Part shown: one piece after another, positions 1-9,107 of the stretch
Numbering within the stretch: the stretch's first letter is position 1
Layout of the letters: each line of letters starts with the position of its first letter
Source: an uncultured Bacteroidota bacterium
GTDB taxonomy: Bacteria > Bacteroidota > Bacteroidia > B-17B0 > Aurantibacillaceae
Length of the DNA stretch: 36,144 bases
Direction: 5' to 3'
Assembly: GCA_903928655.1 (NCBI GenBank)
Contig: CAIYSA010000304.1
Location: 1 to 36,144 of the forward strand
Notes under the pieces: model-generated
The model's input: the letters and a program-made list of their open reading frames with translations, nothing else
Databases searched by the model: none
Told to the model about the DNA's origin: nothing
Translations under genes and position numbers: made by a program

Positions 1-352
1 CTTTTTTATTATTTAAATAAGAGGCTTGCGCTAATAAATTACCATTAACACTATAGCGAGTCCATAAACCAAATTTCAAATTATTTTCATAATTACCAAC
101 TTCCATTGGCTTTCCGCTTTCATAGTTTTTGACAAAAACACCGTTAAGCTTTCCATCTTTTATGGTTAATTCTTCTTTTATTTTACCGTTTTCAAAATAA
201 GCAATAAACTTACCTGAATAAGGCATATTATTTTGAAAATATTCTCCATTTGAAAATGTTATGGTTTTAGATTCATTAGTTGTAAATGAAATGTCTTGAG
301 ATAATGCAATACCTGATACAAGAATACAAAGTGATAAGATTAGATTTTTCAT
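1..352 (-). CDS. YwqK/MORN-like repeat protein, 3' end cut by window edge
   Basis: The visible 117 residues begin MKNLILSLCILVSGIALSQ, a clear signal peptide ending near residue 18. Then come short Gly/Asn-rich strands of the MORN or YwqK type, for example YFENGKIKEELTIKDGKLNG and GNYENNLKFGLWTRYSVNG. Such repeats form beta-hairpin solenoids and in Bacteroidota are common in exported proteins of unknown role. The reading frame is open to base 1, so the C-terminus lies outside the window. A good promoter (TTG-N22-TATCTTTG) lies 40-72 bases upstream of the ATG, which supports this start. The repeat class is seen. No function can be given. Confidence 0.8.
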   Translation of the reverse strand, partial: MKNLILSLCILVSGIALSQDISFTTNESKTITFSNGEYFQNNMPYSGKFIAYFENGKIKEELTIKDGKLNGVFVKNYESGKPMEVGNYENNLKFGLWTRYSVNGNLLAQASYLNNKK

Positions 353-391
353 GATAGGGTCTGGTTTAAATTGTTAGAATGAAATCTTATA

Positions 392-424
392 CAAAGATAA
401 ACAATAATTAAGCCTTAACGACAA
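392..424 (-). promoter_or_regulatory. Bacteroidota-type promoter for the YwqK/MORN-like gene
   Basis: On the minus strand TTG (422-424) is followed after 22 bases by TATCTTTG (392-399), matching the Bacteroidota -33/-7 pattern TTG-N17..23-TAnnTTTG. Transcription would begin near 385, about 33 bases before the ATG at 352. This is a motif match only. Confidence 0.5.
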
Positions 425-463
425 AATAACCAAAACTTAACATTAAGTTTACATTGGAAAAAG

Positions 464-811
464 TTACTCTTCTAGTAAATCGACCTCTATATTACTTGTT
501 TTACCTGATAAATCAGCTAAATTAAGTGTTTTAGTGTTATAACCAACCTGAGAAAATTCTAATTTAAAAGTTGAGGCATCCTTAACTTTAATATAAATAA
601 AGAAATTTCCATTTAAATCAGAATAAATTGTTTTTTCGCAATTTGTTGCAGTAATACTAACACCAGATAATAATTCATTATGATTAGCATCAAGAATTTT
701 TCCACTAAAAATAAACGTCATCTCCTTAGGTTCATTGATAGCAATGGCTTTAACATTAGCTATAACAAGAAATAAAACTATAGTAAAAAATATTTTGATT
801 TTTGTGCTCAT
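464..811 (-). CDS. Small secreted carboxypeptidase-regulatory-like domain protein
   Basis: This 115-residue protein has a signal peptide (about residues 1-24, hydrophobic core FFTIVLFLVIANV). A single carboxypeptidase-regulatory-like beta-sandwich follows at residues 33-113. The features seen are FSGKILDANHNELLSGVSI, the turn SDLNGNFFI (64-72) and FSQVGYNTKTL (86-96), the usual 'gene product recast as a transthyretin-like fold' pattern. In Bacteroidota this domain normally caps TonB-dependent receptors. Here it stands alone with no barrel following, so it is a soluble periplasmic or surface protein. Its partner is unknown. It is followed by the YwqK-like gene on the same strand, but a promoter lies between them, so they may not be co-transcribed. 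Confidence 0.75.
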   Translation of the reverse strand: MSTKIKIFFTIVLFLVIANVKAIAINEPKEMTFIFSGKILDANHNELLSGVSITATNCEKTIYSDLNGNFFIYIKVKDASTFKLEFSQVGYNTKTLNLADLSGKTSNIEVDLLEE

Positions 812-905
812 TTAATGATTGTAAATATTACGTTACAAACTAACCGAACATTCTTAAAGTTATCCTTAACTCTATATTACGAAATTGTTAAATTAGAAAA
901 AAGGC

Positions 906-1310
906 TTAAGAAATACTGTTATTTTTAATTTTAACTAAACTTGTATTTAATATAATAATACAATTAATACCAAGGGTTGCAGCGTCTTCTATCTTTTTTT
1001 CAGGAAACTGAAATTTTAATTCCCTGTGCAAAACTTTATAGAGACTTAAAAATAATCCAATATCATTAATTACCTTTTTAGTTACTTTACTTTTTAAGCT
1101 TGGATTCAAAACTAATTCTTTTTTAATTTGAGAAACTAAACTTGATGTTTTTACTTTTTGATCAATTAATTCAATATTAAACTCATATTTTACAATCTGT
1201 TTTAAAGCCTTATTTATGAGAATATAAGATAAATTTAAAGATTCGATAAAAAATTTTGAATCAAATGCTTTTTTGTTTTTGTCAATTAAAGTTTTAATTG
1301 TTATAGCCAT
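906..1310 (-). CDS. Orphan helical protein of unknown function
   Basis: I do not recognise this 134-residue protein. It has no signal peptide or membrane segment. It is rich in Lys, Ile, Leu and Asn and looks almost wholly alpha-helical, with a short hydrophobic stretch near the C-terminus (LGINCIIILNTSLV, about residues 113-126). It resembles small helical-bundle proteins, but the RxxxxH motif expected of HEPN nucleases is absent. It has one of the best promoters in the window (TTG-N18-TATATTTG, 1328-1356), with a leader of roughly ten bases. That argues that it is a real gene. It is transcribed away from mnmH-selD, from a shared 74-base gap. Confidence 0.6.
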   Translation of the reverse strand: MAITIKTLIDKNKKAFDSKFFIESLNLSYILINKALKQIVKYEFNIELIDQKVKTSSLVSQIKKELVLNPSLKSKVTKKVINDIGLFLSLYKVLHRELKFQFPEKKIEDAATLGINCIIILNTSLVKIKNNSIS

Positions 1311-1327
1311 AATCTTGTCTGTGCGGC

Positions 1328-1356
1328 CAAATATAATAGAAAAAGTGTATACTCAA
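1328..1356 (-). promoter_or_regulatory. Bacteroidota-type promoter for the orphan helical protein
   Basis: The minus strand reads TTG (1354-1356), 18 bases, then TATATTTG (1328-1335). Both elements and the spacing fit the Bacteroidota primary-sigma consensus. The start of transcription should fall near 1320, about ten bases before the ATG at 1310. The site lies inside the gap shared with mnmH, so transcription of the two divergent units may interfere. Confidence 0.55.
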
Positions 1357-1384
1357 TATTAAATATTAATTTAACGTCGTAAAA

Positions 1385-2431
1385 ATGACATCAAAGGCCT
1401 TAAGTATTATACAATTTCTAAATAATAGCTCAAATGAGCTGATTATTGACGTAAGAGCGCCTATCGAATTTGAAAAAGGACATATCACAAATGCTATTAA
1501 TATCCCACTGTTTGAGGATGTTGAAAGAGCTGAAATAGGAACACTTTATAAACAACAAGGAAAAGAAATTGCAGTAAATCGAGGTTTAGAAATTGTGTCT
1601 CCTAAATTAGTTCCATTTGTAAATCAAGTAAAATCATTAACAAAAAACAAAAAAGTGTTTATATACTGTTTTAGAGGTGGAATGCGAAGCAATAGTTTTG
1701 CTTGGCTAATGAACACATCTGGATTGGATGCAACCATACTTGAAGGAGGTTACAAAAATTACAGAAATCATGTATTAAACTATTTTGAAGAGAAAAAAAA
1801 ATTAGTGATTATTGGGGGAATGACAGGAAGTGGAAAAACAGATTTATTAAAAAAATTAGATAAACTCGATTTTCAAATTATTGATTTAGAAAAATTAGCA
1901 AATCACAAAGGCTCAGCGTTTGGATCCATTAATGAAGAAAAACAAAAACCTCAACAAATTTTTGAGAACAATTTATTTCATCAGTTAAAATTGCTTGATC
2001 CTAAAAAAATAATTTTAATTGAAGACGAATCACAATCTATAGGTTATAATAAAATACCACATGCCTTATGGTTACAAATGAAAAAAGCACCAATTATTAA
2101 ACTTGACATCCCGTTTGAATTACGCGTACTAAAATTAGTACAAGATTATACAACCACAAATATTGATGCGCTGAAAATTTGTGTAAAAAAAATTGAACAG
2201 AATTTAGGGATACAAAATGCCAGCTTATGTTTTAAATATCTGGATGAAAATAACTTAACGGATGTAGCTCGTTTAACTTTAAAATATTATGACAAAGCAT
2301 ATTCATATACTTACAATAAAAAAACAACTCAACAAATAATTCCTGTAGTTTTAGACACAATGAATTTTGAAGAAAATACTTTAAAATTAAAAGGAGTGAT
2401 TAAATCATTAGATCTTTACAATGCAAATTAA
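1385..2431 (+). CDS. mnmH: tRNA 2-selenouridine synthase (rhodanese + P-loop)
   Basis: MnmH (SelU, YbbB) replaces the sulfur of 2-thiouridine at wobble position 34 of Lys, Glu and Gln tRNAs with selenium, using selenophosphate and going through a geranylated intermediate. The 348-residue protein has the expected two parts. The first is a rhodanese domain (about 5-135) with the active-site Cys95 in YCFRGGMRS. The second is a nucleotide-binding domain opening with the Walker A loop GGMTGSGKT (144-152). Length is normal for the family. The gene overlaps selD by 11 bases, so donor and user of selenophosphate are made together. The gene pair is strong evidence for function. No selA or selB is visible in this window, so a selenoprotein pathway is not indicated here. 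Confidence 0.95.
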   Translation: MTSKALSIIQFLNNSSNELIIDVRAPIEFEKGHITNAINIPLFEDVERAEIGTLYKQQGKEIAVNRGLEIVSPKLVPFVNQVKSLTKNKKVFIYCFRGGMRSNSFAWLMNTSGLDATILEGGYKNYRNHVLNYFEEKKKLVIIGGMTGSGKTDLLKKLDKLDFQIIDLEKLANHKGSAFGSINEEKQKPQQIFENNLFHQLKLLDPKKIILIEDESQSIGYNKIPHALWLQMKKAPIIKLDIPFELRVLKLVQDYTTTNIDALKICVKKIEQNLGIQNASLCFKYLDENNLTDVARLTLKYYDKAYSYTYNKKTTQQIIPVVLDTMNFEENTLKLKGVIKSLDLYNAN

Positions 2432-3449
2432 ATTAACAAAATTCAGCAAAGCCTCTGGTTGCGGTTGTAAAATAGCACCACCCATATTAGAAGAAATATT
2501 GAATGGTTGTAAAACAGATTCAGTTTTTAAAAATTTATTAGTTGGTAATGACACAAAAGATGATGCTGCTGTTTACGAAATAGATAATGACAATTGTATT
2601 ATTAGTACAACCGATTTTTTTACACCAATAGTTGATGATGCTTTTGATTTTGGAAAAATCGCTGCAGCCAATGCAATTAGCGATGTATATGCAATGGGCG
2701 GAAAACCAGTAATGGCAATAGCCATTTTAGGCTGGCCAACAGATAAATTACCGGCAGCTTTAGCACAACAAGTTATAAAAGGCGCACAAGAAATTTGCAA
2801 ACAAGCTGGAATTCCATTGGCCGGAGGACATAGTGTTGATACTCAAGAACCATTATTTGGATTAGCAGTAACAGGGCTGGTAAAAAAACAAAATATTAAA
2901 AAAAATAATGCCGTTAAACAAAATGATATTTTATACCTTACAAAGCCTTTAGGCATAGGCGTTTTAAGCACAGCATTAAAAAGAGGATTATTATCAGAAG
3001 CAGATTATTCAATTTTATTAAAAGAAACAACAGCCTTAAATAGTATTGGAGAAAAACTTGGAGAATTAACTTTTGTAAATGCAGTAACCGATGTAACTGG
3101 TTTTGGGTTTATTGGACATTTATTAGAAATGTTGGCCAACACAAATTGTTCGGCAGTGATTGAAAAAGAAAATGTTCCTATTATTAATTCAGCAAAAGAA
3201 TTTGCATCACAATTTGTTTTTCCTGATAATACAACTCGCAATTATAATGATCAAATAAAACAGGTTGATGGTTTAACCAATTTGGATTTTATATTTTATT
3301 GCGATCCGCAAACCTCTGGAGGTTTATTATTTAGCGTTACTAAAGAAAATGAAAATGAAATGGATTTGTTTTTAAAAAACAATCATCAATTTTATGCAAA
3401 GGTTGGAAACGTTACCGATAAAAAAGAAAAAGCAATTTTATTTATGTAA
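2421..3449 (+). CDS. selD: Selenide, water dikinase (selenophosphate synthetase)
   Basis: SelD makes selenophosphate from selenide and ATP, releasing AMP and phosphate. The N-terminal catalytic motif SGCGCKIAP is present. Cys14 stands where E. coli has Cys17 (Sec in some organisms), and Lys17 matches the essential Lys20. The ATP/Mg-binding Asp-rich segments DDAAVY and STTDFFTPIVDDAFDFG follow, then AGGHSVDTQEP and the C-terminal DPQTSGGLL. The length of 342 residues is normal. The start ATG lies inside the last codons of mnmH in another frame, typical of translational coupling. Because the catalytic residue is Cys, the gene itself needs no selenocysteine machinery. Confidence 0.96.
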   Translation: MQIKLTKFSKASGCGCKIAPPILEEILNGCKTDSVFKNLLVGNDTKDDAAVYEIDNDNCIISTTDFFTPIVDDAFDFGKIAAANAISDVYAMGGKPVMAIAILGWPTDKLPAALAQQVIKGAQEICKQAGIPLAGGHSVDTQEPLFGLAVTGLVKKQNIKKNNAVKQNDILYLTKPLGIGVLSTALKRGLLSEADYSILLKETTALNSIGEKLGELTFVNAVTDVTGFGFIGHLLEMLANTNCSAVIEKENVPIINSAKEFASQFVFPDNTTRNYNDQIKQVDGLTNLDFIFYCDPQTSGGLLFSVTKENENEMDLFLKNNHQFYAKVGNVTDKKEKAILFM

Positions 3450-3456
3450 TCCTTTA

Positions 3457-4008
3457 TTATTTAGACTCTGCTAATTTTTGTTGAAACGCTTTCCAATCCA
3501 TATTCCATGGATCTGTTTTTCGAACTGGGGCAATATCACTATGCCTTAAAACATAGTTTATAGTATGTCTTTTTTTAATACTGTTAATTAACGCAATAAG
3601 TGCAATAACTTGTTTTTCGGTTGGCGATTCTTTGTAGGATGTCATGATTTCAATACCTATAGAACAACTGTTTACATCCGTTCTTCCATCAGGCAAACTG
3701 CTTTTACCAGCGTGATAAGAAACATTTTGTTCATCAACAACTCTATAAACAATTCCATCTCTGCCAATAACATAATGTGCCGACACTTTATAAGTTGAAA
3801 ATTGTTTCAGTACTAAATCAATATCATAAAAATCACCACCTGAATTATTAAATGTTGAATGCACAATAACAGCATCTGCTTTTCTATTTTGAGAAACGGC
3901 ATATCCAAAATTAACTCTTTTATCAACTATGGTTAATGTATCGCCAGCAATAAGCGAATGACTAAAACTTATAAATAGGATGATATTAAAAATTACTGAA
4001 TGCTTCAT
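3457..4008 (-). CDS. Periplasmic N-acetylmuramoyl-L-alanine amidase (Amidase_2/AmpD fold)
   Basis: The enzyme should cleave the bond between N-acetylmuramic acid and the stem peptide of peptidoglycan. Its 183 residues start with a signal peptide (about 1-21) and continue with one Amidase_2 domain. Zinc ligands are visible as His50 (VIVHST), His156 (VLRHSDIAP) and Asp166 (RKTDPW). Glu120 (IGIEI) and Lys164 sit where AmpD has its catalytic Glu and Lys. HYVIGRDGIVYRVVDE (78-93) is a typical family strand pair. The signal peptide separates it from cytoplasmic AmpD and suggests envelope turnover or scavenging. It converges on selD with only seven bases between the stops. The gap of 44 bases to the upstream WG-repeat gene would allow co-transcription. 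Confidence 0.9.
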   Translation of the reverse strand: MKHSVIFNIILFISFSHSLIAGDTLTIVDKRVNFGYAVSQNRKADAVIVHSTFNNSGGDFYDIDLVLKQFSTYKVSAHYVIGRDGIVYRVVDEQNVSYHAGKSSLPDGRTDVNSCSIGIEIMTSYKESPTEKQVIALIALINSIKKRHTINYVLRHSDIAPVRKTDPWNMDWKAFQQKLAESK

Positions 4009-4052
4009 TTTATATTATTAAAAATATGTTTTGATAATTTATCTCAATGTTT

Positions 4053-4565
4053 TTATTTTGCACCTAATACTTCAATTCCATTCTTATCTATAAAATTTGT
4101 TTGCTTTTTGATTTTTACTCTTGCCCAACCATTTTGATAAATGTCGAATTGTTCAATTTCATCGTAAATTGGTTTAACAATTTCAACACCATTTTTATTA
4201 ATAAAACCAAACTTTCCTGATAATTTCACTTTTGCCCATCCTTGTTTATAAATGTCGAATTGGTCAATTTTATCGTATTTTGGCTTAACAATTTCAATCC
4301 CATTTTCATTAATAAAACCAAGCTTACCATTTAATTTCACTTGCGCCCAAGCATTTTGATAAATATCAAATTGGTCGATTTCCTCGTATATTGTTTTTAC
4401 AACTTCAATTCCATTCTTATCTATGAAGCCATATTTACCGTTTAATTTTACTTTTGCCCAATTGGCTTTTACTGCATCAAACTGGTCCACTTTATCATAA
4501 TTAGTTTGAGAAAACAAAGCTGAAATTGAGAATAGTAATAGAAAAAATAAAATTGATTTTATCAT
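4053..4565 (-). CDS. Secreted WG-repeat protein, four 37-residue repeats
   Basis: A signal peptide (about 1-19, ending ALFSQ) is followed by four tandem units at residues 26-62, 63-99, 100-136 and 137-170. Each full unit is exactly 37 residues and reads roughly IDQFDIY..(G)WAKVKLNGK.GFI.KNG.EIVKP.YD. This is the WG/KWG beta-repeat family, common in exported Bacteroidota proteins and probably a binding scaffold. No enzyme motif is present. The fourth unit has lost its NGKxGF core (KKQTNF instead) and ends early at LGAK. Units 2 and 3 are the most alike, which suggests recent duplication. The substrate or partner is unknown. Confidence 0.85.
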   Translation of the reverse strand: MIKSILFFLLLFSISALFSQTNYDKVDQFDAVKANWAKVKLNGKYGFIDKNGIEVVKTIYEEIDQFDIYQNAWAQVKLNGKLGFINENGIEIVKPKYDKIDQFDIYKQGWAKVKLSGKFGFINKNGVEIVKPIYDEIEQFDIYQNGWARVKIKKQTNFIDKNGIEVLGAK

Positions 4566-4745
4566 AATTTATTGTTTTAATATGTTTTATACTTTCGAAT
4601 CAAATGAAATTTTTTATTCAGAAACATTTAAATTAAAAGTACAATATTTTTTATCTAATTGCAATGTGAAAATGAATCAATTCTAAGGGCAATATTATTT
4701 GTAAACTATGAAGAAATTTCAGTTTTAATATTTGCCGATATTCAT

Positions 4746-5267
4746 TTATTTTATAATTTCAAGTTTGAGTATAGAATTGAAATTATCTCCATAACGAGAC
4801 CCAGATCGATAAGTAATGCGAACTATTTGTCCATCGAAAATCACATTGTTGTTGGTTTGTGAGAATGAATTAAATTTTCCTAAAACAGCATCGCCATATG
4901 CAAACTGAATACTGTCTACCCTAAAAATCTCGATTATTTCTTTTCTATTTCTATAATTACGTTGAAAATTTGAAATAACCCCCTCAACTCTTGGGGTTGT
5001 TTTTGAATCAAGCATTTTTAAAATCTGAACTTCTGAAGTGTCTTTGTAAACATAAGTTAAAAGAAAATAAAAAATCAATCCTAATACTACAAAAACTCCA
5101 ATTCCCCATAATAGTATTGTTTTATCACCATCACCTTTATCATTTTTGAATTTTTTTGTCAGTAGCCAAATTAAGCCGAAGAAAAGGGTAATAATTAAAC
5201 AAATTATATTTGATTTAATTGTGTGAGATGGAGAGTCAAGAATTGACCAATATGTTGAGTACTTCAT
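4746..5267 (-). CDS. Two-helix membrane protein of unknown function
   Basis: The 173-residue protein has two hydrophobic helices, about residues 20-38 (IICLIITLFFGLIWLL) and 52-73 (LLWGIGVFVVLGLIFYFLL). They are separated by a short Lys/Asp-rich loop (KKFKNDKGDGDK). A C-terminal soluble domain of about 95 residues follows, of mixed beta type. The segment DGQIVRITYRSG near the C-terminus resembles DUF3592-like small beta domains, but I am not sure of the family. It is neither a transporter nor an enzyme by any motif I can see. The 180 bases between it and the WG-repeat gene hold no other convincing gene. Its upstream side is the repeat-rich gap before gyrB. Confidence 0.65.
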   Translation of the reverse strand: MKYSTYWSILDSPSHTIKSNIICLIITLFFGLIWLLTKKFKNDKGDGDKTILLWGIGVFVVLGLIFYFLLTYVYKDTSEVQILKMLDSKTTPRVEGVISNFQRNYRNRKEIIEIFRVDSIQFAYGDAVLGKFNSFSQTNNNVIFDGQIVRITYRSGSRYGDNFNSILKLEIIK

Positions 5268-5381
5268 TTATATTTTGTGAGCTGAAATTTCTGCCAACCT
5301 AAATTAGTGATTTTTTTCAATATTTCTTCTAATGTTATATCGATGTTTCGTAAATATAATATTTATTATAAAGTTTTATTT

Positions 5382-5459
5382 GCGTTAAGGATTGCAGTGG
5401 AAATCCTTTTTGAGGAACGAAAAAAGATTGCAACGGAAAGCCTGGCCGAAGGCAACGCC
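5382..5459 (+). repeat. 78-bp direct repeat, copy A
   Basis: This matches 5681-5758 at 72 of 78 positions by eye, with no gaps. It carries an internal hairpin AAGGATT/AATCCTT (5387-5393 and 5402-5408) and the conserved tail GGAAAGCCTGGCC.AAGGC. The family resembles dispersed non-coding repeats that I recall from other Bacteroidota genomes, but that is memory and not a search result. The orientation given is arbitrary. Confidence 0.75.
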
Positions 5460-5486
5460 CTTAATATTTTCTTAATTATTCTTCCA

Positions 5487-5525
5487 ATACTTTTGAGCTT
5501 CGACAAGCTCAGCTACCAAAAGTAT
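5487..5525 (+). repeat. Bulged 14-bp hairpin between the repeat copies
   Basis: The arms ATACTTT + TGAGCTT (5487-5500) pair with AAGCTCA (5505-5511) and AAAGTAT (5519-5525), around a CGAC loop. A seven-base bulge (5512-5518) lies in the 3' arm. The core GAGCTTCGACAAGCTC is a palindromic word that I associate with dispersed repeats of Bacteroidota. Confidence 0.55.
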
Positions 5526-5533
5526 ACAAAACC

Positions 5534-5638
5534 TTATGATTTTGTGGAAGGCAATTCCTGCGGACCGCTGATAAAATGAATCCTTTCGCACAAGCATGCG
5601 CATATTCATTTGACAGCTATTGCTGCACAAAATCATAA
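5534..5638. repeat. Nested inverted repeat between the direct repeats
   Basis: The outer arms TTATGATTTTGTG (5534-5546) and CACAAAATCATAA (5626-5638) are perfect 13-base complements. Inside them AAATGAAT (5574-5581) pairs with ATTCATTT (5604-5611). Inside those CGCA (5587-5590) pairs with TGCG (5597-5600). Transcribed from either strand it could fold into a three-tier stem. It has no coding potential of note. Confidence 0.55.
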
Positions 5639-5680
5639 CCTAACATTTGAAGTATAAATTTTGTAACTAAATATAAGTTC

Positions 5681-5758
5681 GCGTTAAGGATTGTAGTGGA
5701 AATCCTTTTTGAGGAACGATAAAAGATTGATACGGAAAGCCTGGCCAAAGGCAACGCT
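5681..5758 (+). repeat. 78-bp direct repeat, copy B
   Basis: This is the second copy of the 78-bp element, in the same orientation as 5382-5459. It differs at six positions, mostly single transitions, and keeps the AAGGATT/AATCCTT hairpin. It ends 14 bases before the gyrB terminator. Confidence 0.75.
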
Positions 5759-5772
5759 CTAATCAAACAAAT

Positions 5773-5806
5773 AAAAAAAACCTGCTTAAATTAATTAGCA
5801 GGCTTT
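5773..5806 (-). terminator. Intrinsic terminator of gyrB
   Basis: On the minus strand the stem CCTGCT/AGCAGG (5797-5802 pairing with 5781-5786) is followed by an eight-T run (5773-5780). It lies about 30 bases past the gyrB stop. It is a standard Rho-independent signal. Confidence 0.75.
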
Positions 5807-5834
5807 AAATAAATTTTATTACTCTTAAAAAATC

Positions 5835-7796
<1,962 letters not shown>

Positions 7797-7998
7797 TTAA
7801 TCTCTATTTTTTGATTATTCTTTAAATATAGCGATTTTAAAGGGATTTTGGTACTATTTTTTTCTTTCATTTTACCAACAAATGTTAATAAAAAACAAGT
7901 GTTTATAAGTCATTTTTAATTAATAAAATTTGGAAAAATGATTAATAGTTTTTTAAAAAAACATATGCACTTCATAATTAAAATAAGCCAAATAATTA

Positions 7999-8865
7999 CT
8001 AACTAGGCTCAATATGAATTAAAACATGGCCTAATGAAGGGATTTCACGTCGTAAGGTGTCTTTTAATTTATGCGCAATATCATGTCCAACTTTTACAGT
8101 TATGCTTGCATTAACCACCGCATGTAAATCAACATGATATTTCATTCCTGCCTTACGAATAAAACATTTTTCCGTATCAATAATCCCATCAACTGTTAAT
8201 GAAACCTTTCTTATTTCGTCAATTAAATCATCATATAAATGTTCGTCCATTATTTCGCCAAGGGCCGGCCTAAAAATAAGATAACTATTATATAAAATAA
8301 ATACTGATGAGAAAAGTGCTGCCCAATCATCAGCGGACTCGTATCCTTTACCAAAGATTAAAGCAATTGATATTCCAACGAAAGCTGTTATAGAAGTTAT
8401 TGCATCGCTTCTATGGTGCCATGCATCAGCCTTTAGAGATGAACTGTTTGTTTCCTTACTTTTTTTTATTACAAACTGGAATGATAATTCTTTCCAAATA
8501 ATTATTCCTGCCAAAATAAAAAGAGTAAATGGTTCGGGTAAATCGTGAGGAGTGCCTATATTTATTATGCTTTCATAAGCAATAATAGTTGCTGATGTAA
8601 TTAAAAAACCAACCACTAAAAATGTAATAAGTGGTTCTGCGCGTCCATGACCGTAAGGATGGTTTTTATCTGCTGGTCTGTTCGAATATTTTATCCCAAA
8701 CAACACTAAAAAAGAAGAAAAAATATCAGTTGTAGATTCAATCGCATCCGCAATTAAAGCATACGAATTTCCAAAATAACCAGAAACACCTTTAATGATT
8801 GCCAAACTTGTATTACTTAAAATACTAAAATAAGTTGTTTTAACAGCAGTTTGTTCATTGGTCAT
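7999..8865 (-). CDS. Cation diffusion facilitator (CDF) metal exporter
   Basis: This is a 288-residue inner-membrane transporter of the CDF family, which exports Zn, Fe, Mn or similar ions in exchange for protons. Six membrane segments lie between about residues 12 and 200. A cytoplasmic ferredoxin-like domain follows (about 205-288, with YHVDLHAVV and GHVLIHIEPS). The transport site reads E43-x3-D47 in the second helix and H150-x3-D154 in the fifth (HHRSD). In E. coli FieF the first ligand is Asp45, so Glu43 is a conservative change. Metal choice cannot be told from this. It is the last gene of a close minus-strand cluster, 15 bases after the small membrane-protein gene. Its stop is TAG. Confidence 0.9.
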   Translation of the reverse strand: MTNEQTAVKTTYFSILSNTSLAIIKGVSGYFGNSYALIADAIESTTDIFSSFLVLFGIKYSNRPADKNHPYGHGRAEPLITFLVVGFLITSATIIAYESIINIGTPHDLPEPFTLFILAGIIIWKELSFQFVIKKSKETNSSSLKADAWHHRSDAITSITAFVGISIALIFGKGYESADDWAALFSSVFILYNSYLIFRPALGEIMDEHLYDDLIDEIRKVSLTVDGIIDTEKCFIRKAGMKYHVDLHAVVNASITVKVGHDIAHKLKDTLRREIPSLGHVLIHIEPS

Positions 8866-8880
8866 GATAGGAATTCTAAT

Positions 8881-9096
8881 TTAATTATGCAGCCAATTCT
8901 TAAATAATTTTTGCAATTGCGGCAGTAATACAAATACCATTAATGGAACAATAACCAATGTAATAGCAAGTGTGCGCAATGGTAATGGATTTATTTGGAT
9001 TAAATGTTTTCCAAAGAAAAAAAAGATTAATGTAATCGTTGGATAAATAGCAATCCAAATTAGAATTGCTAACTTCCATTTTTTTGGTGGTTTCAT
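8881..9096 (-). CDS. Small two-helix membrane protein
   Basis: The 71-residue protein has a basic start (MKPPKKWK) and two hydrophobic helices (about 9-29 and 41-59), with a short polar C-terminus. The opening PPKKWKLAILIWIAIYP resembles the membrane tail of some antibiotic-biosynthesis-monooxygenase (ABM) family proteins, here without the ABM domain. It could be a free-standing version or a remnant. Gaps of 11 and 15 bases to its neighbours place it firmly in the cluster with the dioxygenase and the CDF exporter. The function is unknown. Confidence 0.7.
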   Translation of the reverse strand: MKPPKKWKLAILIWIAIYPTITLIFFFFGKHLIQINPLPLRTLAITLVIVPLMVFVLLPQLQKLFKNWLHN

Positions 9097-9107
9097 TTAT
9101 TATATAA

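Larger units (their letters stand above)
5268..5834. other. Gene-free, repeat-rich gap between a membrane-protein gene and gyrB
   Basis: No credible protein gene lies in these 567 bases. A possible 90-codon plus-strand frame here simply translates the first repeat copy and its hairpins. The stretch holds two 78-bp direct repeats (5382-5459, 5681-5758), a bulged hairpin (5487-5525), a nested inverted repeat (5534-5638) and, at the gyrB end, the gyrB terminator. Confidence 0.6.

Noticed and set aside
2573-3241. Minus-strand frames inside selD
   Set aside because: They overlap a well-conserved selD frame and have no recognisable motif.
5307-5579. Plus-strand frame of 90 codons between the membrane-protein gene and gyrB
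   Set aside because: It is a translation of repeat copy A and the hairpins. It has no signal of its own, and its matching copy B has no equivalent frame.
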